NCBI GenBank assembly: GCA_934501435.1
Contig: CAKSTW010000001.1
Coordinates: 248,001 to 312,000 of the forward strand
Source: an uncultured Eubacteriales bacterium
GTDB taxonomy: Bacteria; Bacillota; Clostridia; Oscillospirales; UBA644
Length of the DNA: 64,000 nt
Direction of reading: 5' to 3'
Shown: piece after piece, positions 52,183-58,634 of the stretch
Position numbering within the stretch: the stretch's first letter is position 1
How the letters are laid out: each line of letters opens with the position of its first letter
The notes under the pieces: model-generated
What the model was told of the DNA's origin: nothing
The model's input: the letters and a program-made list of their open reading frames with translations, nothing else
The model's database searches: none
Translations under genes and position numbers: made by a program

Positions 52183-52536
52183 CTATTCCCTGCAAAGTTT
52201 TTTAAGCAAAAAGTACACACCGACGCCTGCGGCAAGAGCGAGAACCGCCTCTCCGCCGACCGCAAAGACAAAACCTCTGCCCTGCCCTGCAATAAGACTT
52301 AAAGTCGTAAATACGGAAACGGTGATTCCGAGAGCGCCGGAGAACGCCGGCATTTTCTTTTCGGCTTTTTCTTTCTCAGCGGAAATAACGCGCGCAAGGC
52401 TTCTTTTCAGTCTTTTTTTGAAAGAAAGCCATCTGTCGTACGTCTCTTCGGACGACCTCGCCTGCTTTTCGACATAAGCAAGCCCGGATCTTCTGCAAAC
52501 GCTTTCCGAACCGTATTCCGAATATTTGTAAGTCAT
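52183..52536 (-). CDS. Small two-helix membrane protein
   Basis: A 117-residue protein with a soluble, basic N-terminal part (1-60) and two hydrophobic helices (about 64-83 and 87-111). I do not recognise the family. The ATG at 52536 has GGAGG upstream. It is divergent from the XRE regulator gene and has a consensus promoter carrying an XRE-type operator, so it is likely repressed by it. Confidence 0.55.
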   Translation of the reverse strand: MTYKYSEYGSESVCRRSGLAYVEKQARSSEETYDRWLSFKKRLKRSLARVISAEKEKAEKKMPAFSGALGITVSVFTTLSLIAGQGRGFVFAVGGEAVLALAAGVGVYFLLKKLCRE

Positions 52537-52574
52537 CTTTCCGTCCTCCGTGAGTTTTTCTTCTTTATACCGAT

Positions 52575-52603
52575 ATTATATCACACAAAGTGAACTTTGT
52601 CAA
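52575..52603 (-). promoter_or_regulatory. Consensus sigma-A promoter of the small membrane-protein gene
   Basis: On the minus strand: TTGACA, 17 bases, TATAAT (52575-52580 and 52598-52603). The entire spacer is occupied by operator site 1. Confidence 0.85.
52581..52593 (+). promoter_or_regulatory. Operator site 1 (TCAC-N5-GTGA)
   Basis: TCACACAAAGTGA, a perfect TCAC-N5-GTGA inverted repeat between -35 and -10 of the minus-strand promoter. Confidence 0.6.
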
Positions 52604-52631
52604 GCGTTATTTGTGTCTTTTTTATGAATTA

Positions 52632-52644
52632 TCACTTTTTGTGC
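52632..52644 (+). promoter_or_regulatory. Operator site 2 (TCAC-N5-GTGc)
   Basis: TCACTTTTTGTGC, one mismatch to TCAC-N5-GTGA, in the intergenic region between the divergent promoters. Confidence 0.5.
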
Positions 52645-52712
52645 ATACACCAACCCTTATATATAGGCATTACTCACAATTCGTAACATTTTGAAAACTT
52701 TTTCCGTGACAG

Positions 52713-52742
52713 TTGACAAATACACCTTTTGTGATATATAAT
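52713..52742 (+). promoter_or_regulatory. Sigma-A promoter of the XRE gene, with operator site 3
   Basis: TTGACA, 18 bases, TATAAT. The spacer carries ACACCTTTTGTGA (52722-52734), one mismatch to TCAC-N5-GTGA. Position inside the spacer mirrors site 1, which suggests autorepression. Confidence 0.75.
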
Positions 52743-52785
52743 ATAGTTGCAAACTTAAAACACTGCAAGGGTGAGGGGAAAAATT

Positions 52786-53154
52786 ATGGAAATGCAATTC
52801 AAAAACAACCTGCGTGCGCTTCGCAAGAAAGCGGGAATAACCCAAAAAGAACTTGCGTCGGCTCTCGGAGTCGCGCTTTCGACCGTCGCAATGTGGGAAA
52901 CAGGCTGCCGTCAGCCCGATTACGAAACATTAAACAAGATTGCCGATTATTACGGCGTAAGTTATAATCAGTTGCTTTCCGACTGCTCCGAAGAAAGCGA
53001 AAGAGACGAGGACGAAGTTTTTCTTCTCCGCGATCTTCTGCGTACGCGTCCCGAAATGAAAATGCTCTTTTCGGTTTCCAAAGGCGCCTCAAAAGAAGAT
53101 ATAGAAAGAGCCGTCGCCATAATAGAAGCATTGAAATCCAACGACGGAAACTGA
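52786..53154 (+). CDS. XRE-family transcriptional regulator
   Basis: A 122-residue protein with an N-terminal HTH (LRALRKKAGITQKELASALGVALSTVAMWE, of which the core is TQKELASALGVALSTVAMW, about residues 20-38) and an acidic, helical tail. This is the common short repressor type of temperate or regulatory origin. I start at the ATG at 52786 with GAGGGG upstream; a second ATG 6 bases later, or a GTG at 52771, is possible. Its stop is 3 bases before the HEKRH protein. It is likely to bind the TCAC-N5-GTGA sites. Confidence 0.85.
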   Translation: MEMQFKNNLRALRKKAGITQKELASALGVALSTVAMWETGCRQPDYETLNKIADYYGVSYNQLLSDCSEESERDEDEVFLLRDLLRTRPEMKMLFSVSKGASKEDIERAVAIIEALKSNDGN

Positions 53155-53157
53155 TTT

Positions 53158-53376
53158 ATGAACGATATATTCATTCGTCTCGTCAATCTGCCGTCGACGG
53201 TAAAAGGCATTACCGTAATAGACGGAAACGACGACTACAATATATATATTAACGCAAAACTTTCTCCCGGACAGCAGGAGAAAGTTCTTGAGCATGAAAA
53301 AAGGCATATAGAAAACAACGATTTTTCCTCTTATGAGGATATAGAAGTGATCGAAAACAGGGCAAACGGCAAATAA
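53158..53376 (+). CDS. Mini HExxH protein, ImmA/IrrE-like
   Basis: A 72-residue protein with EHEKRHIENNDF at residues 45-56, matching the ImmA/IrrE zinc-site pattern (HExxH, H46 E47 H50) but far shorter than known enzymes, which run to about 150 or more. It could be a zinc-binding partner that controls the XRE protein, or a remnant. It is co-transcribed with the XRE gene. Proteolysis of the regulator is inferred by analogy with ICEBs1 ImmA-ImmR, not shown. Confidence 0.65.
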   Translation: MNDIFIRLVNLPSTVKGITVIDGNDDYNIYINAKLSPGQQEKVLEHEKRHIENNDFSSYEDIEVIENRANGK

Positions 53377-53415
53377 AGGCTTTGTGACAAAAATGCAAAA
53401 CCTTACGATTACCTA

Positions 53416-53444
53416 TTGACAAACACTTCCGGAAATGTTAAAAT
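53416..53444 (+). promoter_or_regulatory. Sigma-A promoter of the methionine operon
   Basis: TTGACA, 17 bases, TAAAAT, about 30 bases before the leader peptide. Confidence 0.8.
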
Positions 53445-53475
53445 GCCTCATAAATATTTCACAGGAGAAAAAACG

Positions 53476-53580
53476 ATGAAAAAATTCAACGCGATCGTTA
53501 TGGATATTTTCATGATGTGCATGTTCCGCATGTGCATGCTTTCGCGTACAATTTTTTCAAAAGAACTTTCTTCTATCTAA
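53476..53580 (+). CDS. Methionine-rich leader peptide
   Basis: A 34-codon ORF with a good AGGAG site 9 bases upstream. Seven of the residues are Met (1, 9, 13, 14, 16, 19, 21), in a cluster FMMCMFRMCM, with two Cys. It is followed 20 bases later by an intrinsic terminator and then by a methionine ABC operon. This is the layout of an amino-acid attenuator: slow translation at methionine codons would alter folding of the RNA downstream. No known named family. Confidence 0.75.
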   Translation: MKKFNAIVMDIFMMCMFRMCMLSRTIFSKELSSI

Positions 53581-53599
53581 CAAACATCCGACATAACGG

Positions 53600-53632
53600 G
53601 AGGGAAGCTTTTTTGAAAGTTTCCCTCTTTTA
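53600..53632 (+). terminator. Attenuator terminator of the methionine operon
   Basis: Stem GAGGGAAGCTT / AAGTTTCCCTC (11 bp, one G-T), loop TTTTGA, then TTTTATT. It lies 150 bases upstream of the binding-lipoprotein gene, so it would end transcription early in the leader when not prevented. Confidence 0.8.
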
Positions 53633-53659
53633 TTATGCAATGTGAAAGGATAATGTGAA

Positions 53660-53725
53660 ATGATAACGATGGCAAAAATAATTGTGATAACCAATATCAC
53701 AAATAAGCGAATGTGCCGCTCTTAA
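53660..53725 (+). CDS. Possible second short leader ORF
   Basis: A 21-codon ORF with AAAGGA 9 bases upstream and the end KRMCRS. Inside it is a perfect palindrome, TTGTGATA-ACCAA-TATCACAA (53682-53702). It could be a second regulatory peptide or chance; no conservation data are available. Confidence 0.35.
   Translation: MITMAKIIVITNITNKRMCRS
53682..53702. repeat. Perfect inverted repeat in the methionine leader
   Basis: Arms TTGTGATA / TATCACAA, 5-base centre ACCAA. May be an operator or an RNA hairpin without a U tract. Function is unknown. Confidence 0.4.
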
Positions 53726-53790
53726 AATGTACCCCATTAAAATTTTGATATTAGAAAGAAAAAAAACAGTTTAAAAGGAGACAATCAACC

Positions 53791-54645
53791 ATGAAAAAAG
53801 TAATTTCAATCATTCTCGCGGCAGCACTTGCCGTATCCTGCGTATTTGCCCTTTCCGCTTGCGGATCTACCGAAGAGACAAAAATCACAATAGCAATCCC
53901 CAACGACACAACAAACGAAGCAAGAGCACTTCTTCTTCTCCAGAACCTCGGCGTTATCACCCTTAAAGACGGCGCAGGTATTACCGCAACCGTAAGAGAT
54001 ATTGCAACCAATCCCAAGAACATCGACTTCAAAGAAGTTGAAGCAGCGCAGCTCCCCAGCGTTCTTGCAGACGTTGATTATGCTGTCATCAACGCAAACT
54101 ATGCTCTTGAAGCAAAACTCACTCCGATAGCAAACGCTGTCGAAGGCTCGGCTTCTTCTTATGTCAACGTTCTTGCCGTAAAGGAAGGCAACGAAAACAC
54201 CCCGAAGATCAAAGCCCTCAAAGCAGCCCTTGAAAGCAAAAAGGTTGCAGACTATATCAACAGCACCTATAACGGCGCAGTCATAAGCGTTGTTGAAAAT
54301 CCCGGCGACGGTTTTGCTTCCGATGTTGATTATGCAGCGCTTGCAGGCACCAAAATCACCGTTGCGGCTTCCCCCGCTCCCCACGCTGAAATTCTTAAAG
54401 TAGCAAAAGAGATCCTTGCAGAAAAAGATATCGAACTTGTTATAGAAGAATATCCCGACTATGTCGTTCCCAACAACGTCGTTGAAAGCGGCGAAAAAGA
54501 CGCCAACTACTTCCAGCACATTCCCTACCTCGAAAACTTTAACGAAGAAAACGGAACTCACCTCGTTGCAGTTTCCAACATCCACATCGAACCCCTCGGA
54601 GTTTACAGCGCTAAAAACACAACTATCGACGCAATCAAAGGCTAA
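53791..54645 (+). CDS. Circularly permuted MetQ-like methionine-binding lipoprotein
   Basis: A 284-residue lipoprotein (lipobox LSAC, C24) with strong NlpA/MetQ motifs, but in the opposite order. Residues 32-166 carry what is normally the C-terminal half (IAIPNDTTNEARALLLLQ, TVRDIATNPKN, EAAQLPSVL, VINANYALEA). A linker (167-186) follows, then 187-284 hold what is normally the N-terminal half (SPAPHAEILKVAKEIL, DYVVPNN, YFQHIPYLENFN, IEPLGVYSAK). The break is at the joint where canonical MetQ runs from YSKK-LDEL into IPNDPTN. Both ends sit at that point, so it is a circular permutation. Context with metN and metI indicates methionine uptake. Confidence 0.9.
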   Translation: MKKVISIILAAALAVSCVFALSACGSTEETKITIAIPNDTTNEARALLLLQNLGVITLKDGAGITATVRDIATNPKNIDFKEVEAAQLPSVLADVDYAVINANYALEAKLTPIANAVEGSASSYVNVLAVKEGNENTPKIKALKAALESKKVADYINSTYNGAVISVVENPGDGFASDVDYAALAGTKITVAASPAPHAEILKVAKEILAEKDIELVIEEYPDYVVPNNVVESGEKDANYFQHIPYLENFNEENGTHLVAVSNIHIEPLGVYSAKNTTIDAIKG

Positions 54646-54658
54646 TTAACAAAAAATA

Positions 54659-54687
54659 TATACGCCGGCTGAAAAAGCCGGCGTATA
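54659..54687 (+). other. Hairpin between the binding-protein gene and metN
   Basis: Stem TATACGCCGGCT / AGCCGGCGTATA, loop GAAAA, with only AAAA after it. It is likely an mRNA-stabilising or partial-termination element that lets the lipoprotein be made in excess over the ATPase and permease. Confidence 0.65.
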
Positions 54688-54706
54688 AAATCGCCCGGAG
54701 GTTAAC

Positions 54707-55723
54707 ATGATCGAAATAAAAAACCTGTCAAAATCGTTTAAGACGGCGGACGGCAACGTTGAGGCGCTCAAAGACGTCTCCCTCACAATAAACGACGGAG
54801 ACATCTACGGAATAATAGGCATGAGCGGAGCCGGAAAAAGCACGCTTGTCAGATGTATAAACATGCTTGAACGTCCGACCTCGGGCGAAGTTCTGATAAA
54901 CGGTACCGACCTTGCGAAAATTTCGACAAAGGAACTCAGAAAGACAAGAAGAGACATCACAATGATATTTCAGGGGTTCAACCTGCTTATGCAAAGGACC
55001 TGTCTGAAAAATATATGTTTTCCTCTCGAACTTGCAGGCGTTAAAGCAGATGAAGCAAAGAAAAAAGCGCTTGAACTCCTGGACACCGTAGGGCTTCCCG
55101 ATAAGGCAAACGCTTATCCCGCGCAGCTTTCAGGCGGTCAGCAGCAGCGAATAGCAATAGCGAGAGCGTTGGCGACAAACCCGAAAGTTCTCCTGTGCGA
55201 CGAAGCGACAAGCGCCCTTGACCCGAAGACGACCCATTCAATTCTCGAACTTATCAAAGATATAAACAGAAAACTCGGAATAACCGTCATAATCATAACT
55301 CATCAGATGAGCGTTGTCGAAGACGTATGCAACAAAGTCGCTATCCTTGACGACGGAGTTGTCGTCGAGGAAGGTGACGTCGCAACAGTGTTTGCAAGTC
55401 CGAAATCGGAGGCGGCAAAACGCCTTGTATTCCCTGACGGTGCAGATGAGATCATCGAAAATCATGAGGGAGAACGCAGGATCAGAGTCGTTTTCAACGG
55501 AGCGCTCGCGACCAAAACTCCGTTTATCGCAAGAATGGCAAAAGAAAAAAATATCGAGGCAAATATTCTTTCCGCATCGACAAAGAGTATCGGAGATAAA
55601 ATGTACGGGAATATGCTCCTCGGAGTCCCCGACGATGACGAAAAAGTAAACGAAACGATAGAATATCTGCAAAACACAAAGGATATTCTCGCAGAGGAGG
55701 TAATCTGGAATGCTGTTAAGTAA
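54707..55723 (+). CDS. metN: Methionine ABC transporter, ATP-binding protein
   Basis: A 338-residue MetN. Walker A GMSGAGKSTLVRC, signature LSGGQQQRIAIARAL, Walker B VLLCDEATSALDPKT, and a C-terminal NIL (ferredoxin-like) regulatory domain, about 260-338, which in MetN binds methionine and inhibits transport. The start ATG is preceded by GGAGG. It overlaps metI by 14 bases. Confidence 0.95.
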   Translation: MIEIKNLSKSFKTADGNVEALKDVSLTINDGDIYGIIGMSGAGKSTLVRCINMLERPTSGEVLINGTDLAKISTKELRKTRRDITMIFQGFNLLMQRTCLKNICFPLELAGVKADEAKKKALELLDTVGLPDKANAYPAQLSGGQQQRIAIARALATNPKVLLCDEATSALDPKTTHSILELIKDINRKLGITVIIITHQMSVVEDVCNKVAILDDGVVVEEGDVATVFASPKSEAAKRLVFPDGADEIIENHEGERRIRVVFNGALATKTPFIARMAKEKNIEANILSASTKSIGDKMYGNMLLGVPDDDEKVNETIEYLQNTKDILAEEVIWNAVK

Positions 55724-56423
55724 TATGTTCGCGCCGGAAGCGGTCTCCGAAGCTCTTGACATCTTAAAAACCGAATTTCCTCTTGCTTTGTGGGAAACGG
55801 TTTACGTAACCGTCCTTGCGACAGCGTTCGCCCTGCTTATCGGACTGCCTCTCGGTATTCTGCTTGTCGCAGGCGAAAAAAACGGCGTACTGCCCATTCC
55901 GTCATGGTTATTACATATCATAAATATAGTAATAAACCTGCTCCGTTCGGTTCCGTTCCTTATTCTTATGATAATGGTCATTCCCCTTACCAGAGCCATT
56001 GTCGGAACATCGGTCGGGACGGTCGCGTCTATCGTACCTCTCGTCATAGCGTCTTTCCCGTTCGTATCAAGGCTTGTGGAAAGCAGTCTGCGCGAGATAA
56101 ATCCGAATATTATCGAAACGGCGCAGAGCATGGGAGCAACCCCCCTGCAGATAATCGTCAAAGTCATGATACCCGAAAGTATTCCGTCTCTGCTTTCAAA
56201 CATAACGATAGCGATAACCACGATCCTCGGATATTCCGCGATGAGCGGCATTATCGGCGGCGGCGGACTCGGTAAAATAGCGATAAACTACGGATATTAC
56301 AGATATAAAGACCTTGTAATGATACTCGCCGTAATTCTTCTTATCGTTCTTGTCCAGATATTCCAGACGGTCGGGACAAAACTTGCGACAAAATCCGACA
56401 AACGCCTCAAGGGTAAAGTATAA
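55710..56423 (+). CDS. metI: Methionine ABC transporter, permease
   Basis: A 237-residue permease with about five or six helices. The coupling loop is ETAQSMGATPLQIIVKVMIPES. It has a GGAGG site within metN and an overlap of 14 bases. A terminator follows at 56428. Confidence 0.95.
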   Translation: MLLSNMFAPEAVSEALDILKTEFPLALWETVYVTVLATAFALLIGLPLGILLVAGEKNGVLPIPSWLLHIINIVINLLRSVPFLILMIMVIPLTRAIVGTSVGTVASIVPLVIASFPFVSRLVESSLREINPNIIETAQSMGATPLQIIVKVMIPESIPSLLSNITIAITTILGYSAMSGIIGGGGLGKIAINYGYYRYKDLVMILAVILLIVLVQIFQTVGTKLATKSDKRLKGKV

Positions 56424-56427
56424 GACA

Positions 56428-56460
56428 AAAGGTGCTGCAACGCAGCACCTTTATTATTAT
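56428..56460 (+). terminator. Intrinsic terminator of the methionine operon
   Basis: Stem AAAGGTGCTGC / GCAGCACCTTT, loop AAC, then a T/A-rich tail. Confidence 0.8.
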
Positions 56461-56505
56461 CAAACAGAGCCTCTCGCGATAGTCGCGTAGTTTTCTTGGA
56501 ACAAC

Positions 56506-56536
56506 AAAAAAGCCGAAGAGAAATCTTCGGCTTTTT
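56506..56536. terminator. Bidirectional terminator after ftsZ
   Basis: Stem AAAAAGCCGAAGA / TCTTCGGCTTTTT; lies directly past the ftsZ stop on the minus strand. Confidence 0.85.
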
Positions 56537-56542
56537 GGCTAT

Positions 56543-57781
56543 TCAGTTATTTTTTGTTTTGGTTATCTCGCTCAAAAGTTTGAGGAATTCCTCGTCTTCG
56601 TCATCGGGGATATTATCGTCCTTTTTCGTGTTATACGATGCCTTCGGAGCGGCAGGCTCGTTTCTTACAACTTTATATCTGTCGCCGAAATCGAAACTGT
56701 ACGGGTTCTTTTTCGGCTCGGGTTTTTCGTCGGCAGGTTCTTCCTCGGTTCTGTATCTGCTGCCGTTGAGTTCTTCGACCTGGCTGTCAAGCGACGGAGT
56801 ATAAAAACCGCTGCCCTCGACGTCGGGATTGTCAAACCCCGTCGCGATAACGGTAACGCGGAGTTCGTCGTTCAGATTTTCATCAAGAGCAACGCCCCAG
56901 ATGATCTCGGCGTCTTCATGCGCTTCGGATCTGATAATGTCGGCAGCCCTGTAAATATCTTCGAGAGCGACTTCGGGATCTGCCGTAAAGTTAAGGACGA
57001 TTCCTTTCGCGTTCGAAAGCGACGTTTCAAGAAGCGGGCTTGTTATAACCGCATGAGCGACGGTGTCGACCTTGTCTTTGCCTGCGGCGGAAGCAACGCA
57101 CATATGCGCGTATCCAGCGTCAGCCATTACTCTTCTTACGTCTGCAAAATCAAGATTTATAAAACCGTGGCTCTTTATGAGTTCGGTTATGCTCTGAACG
57201 CCCTGTTTAAGGACGCTGTCGGCAAGCTGAAAAGCGTTCGCAAGCGTTATTTTCTGATCGGATACCCTGTTGAGTCTTTCATTCGGGATAACGACGAGAG
57301 AGTCGACGTTGTTGAGAAGATCGCGGATACCGTTTTCAGCCTGAAGCATTTTTCTCGTACCTTCAAATCCGAACGGCTTTGTAACTATTCCGACGGTCAG
57401 AATTCCCATATCCTTGGCGGTCTTCGCGATCATCGGAGCGGCGCCCGTGCCGGTTCCTCCGCCCATACCTGCGGAAATAAAGACCATTTCGGTATCTTTG
57501 AGAGCCTCTTCTATTTCGCTCTTGCTTTCCTCTGCGGCGCGTCTTCCCGTTTCAGGGTCCGAACCCGCGCCTCTTCCGTGGGTCACCGATTCACCGATAA
57601 GGATCTTGTGAGTGGCCTCCGAATGGTTAAGAGCCTGCTGGTCGGTATTTATCGCGATAAATTCCACACCCTGAACATTATCTTTTATCATACGGTTGAC
57701 AGCGTTGTTTCCGCCGCCGCCTACGCCGATTACTTTTATGTTAACGATATTCTCTTTTTCGTCTACGCTCTTGAACGGCAT
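56543..57781 (-). CDS. ftsZ: Cell-division protein FtsZ
   Basis: A 412-residue tubulin homologue that forms the Z ring. Motifs: VGGGGNNAVNRMI, GTP-signature SAGMGGGTGTGAAP and T7-loop region NLDFADVRRVM. I start at the ATG at 57781, after AAAGGA; a TTG 17 codons earlier is in the promoter. The C-terminal end DEDEEFLKLLSEITKTKNN does not show the usual IPxFLR peptide for FtsA/SepF binding. A putative own promoter lies in front. Confidence 0.96.
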   Translation of the reverse strand: MPFKSVDEKENIVNIKVIGVGGGGNNAVNRMIKDNVQGVEFIAINTDQQALNHSEATHKILIGESVTHGRGAGSDPETGRRAAEESKSEIEEALKDTEMVFISAGMGGGTGTGAAPMIAKTAKDMGILTVGIVTKPFGFEGTRKMLQAENGIRDLLNNVDSLVVIPNERLNRVSDQKITLANAFQLADSVLKQGVQSITELIKSHGFINLDFADVRRVMADAGYAHMCVASAAGKDKVDTVAHAVITSPLLETSLSNAKGIVLNFTADPEVALEDIYRAADIIRSEAHEDAEIIWGVALDENLNDELRVTVIATGFDNPDVEGSGFYTPSLDSQVEELNGSRYRTEEEPADEKPEPKKNPYSFDFGDRYKVVRNEPAAPKASYNTKKDDNIPDDEDEEFLKLLSEITKTKNN

Positions 57782-57803
57782 AATATCAGTCCTTTCTTTT
57801 TTA

Positions 57804-57832
57804 ATGATACCATAAAACTTGACATTAGTCAA
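57804..57832 (-). promoter_or_regulatory. Sigma-A-type promoter of ftsZ
   Basis: On the minus strand: TTGACT, 17 bases, TATCAT, about 25 bases before the start. It lies between ftsQ and ftsZ, so ftsZ may also be driven separately. Confidence 0.7.
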
Positions 57833-57860
57833 CAGTTTTCTTACATCTTTATAAAAATTT

Positions 57861-58625
57861 TTACTCGATTACGGTACATCTTCCCTCTTTGTAATTGCGC
57901 ACGCTGATATTCAGTTTCGCGTGTCCGGAATTGCGTTTCAGTATCTCGGAAAGTTTGTCGAATTTCTTGTCGAGATCGTCGGAAGTTCCGAGTTCAACGG
58001 TAATTTTCCCGTCAAGAACTATAACGTAATTATATTTTTTTGAAAAGTCTACGGAAGTCAGTCTTTCGTAGAGACCGAAATCTTTCAGGCAGCCTACGAT
58101 CTCCGAAAGAAGCCCCACTTCGATATTCTCGGCGCCCGATATTTTTTTCCCCGTCTCGTATTTATCGACGGTCACGTTTTTAACGGAAACAAGCCCCGAT
58201 ACGCTGTCTCCCGCCTGCTCCAGCACTTTGAACCCCTCCGAGAGTACAAGTTCCGCGCCGTCTTCCGTTATCAGCAGATATTTCGGAACTGCCTTTTCGA
58301 AAGTCACCGTCGCGGCTCTCGGCCACTGTCTTTCTATCTTAACGCTTTCGACATACGGGAAAGCGGTCGCAGTCTTTTCTGATATTACGCTTTCGCGCAT
58401 AAAAAGAAGCGGCGTTTTTTCGGAAATATCCGCCGCCGAAAGAAGTTCTTCGTCCGAATAGTCCGTATTGTTGACGACCGTAAGATTTGCGGCGCTGAAT
58501 ATTATATTGAAAGAGATCGCCGCCGCGGCGACAAAAACAAGAGAAAGAGTAACGGCAAGAATAAGTCTTGCGCGTCTTTTCTTTCTCGCGGTCTTCATTA
58601 TTTTCGCCATTCCGGTCTTTTCCAT
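57861..58625 (-). CDS. ftsQ: Cell-division protein FtsQ/DivIB
   Basis: A 254-residue bitopic protein: basic N-terminal (1-18), one membrane helix (about 20-42), POTRA domain (LTVVNNTDYSDEELLSAAD, about 48-118) and the FtsQ C-terminal region. It is the scaffold of the divisome that links FtsL/FtsB and the transpeptidase. Gram-positive DivIB naming could apply. It follows murA by 9 bases. Confidence 0.88.
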   Translation of the reverse strand: MEKTGMAKIMKTARKKRRARLILAVTLSLVFVAAAAISFNIIFSAANLTVVNNTDYSDEELLSAADISEKTPLLFMRESVISEKTATAFPYVESVKIERQWPRAATVTFEKAVPKYLLITEDGAELVLSEGFKVLEQAGDSVSGLVSVKNVTVDKYETGKKISGAENIEVGLLSEIVGCLKDFGLYERLTSVDFSKKYNYVIVLDGKITVELGTSDDLDKKFDKLSEILKRNSGHAKLNISVRNYKEGRCTVIE

Positions 58626-58634
58626 GATATTTCC

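Noticed and set aside
53682..53702. Palindrome read as a CRP-like site (TGTGA...TCACA)
   Set aside because: The centre is 9 bases between arms rather than 6, and no CRP-type regulator is expected upstream in this context.
53416..53790. SAM riboswitch or T box in the methionine leader
   Set aside because: No S-box core (AAGAGA...GGCAACC type) or T-box sequence (TGGNACCGCG type) was found; the leader-peptide model fits better.
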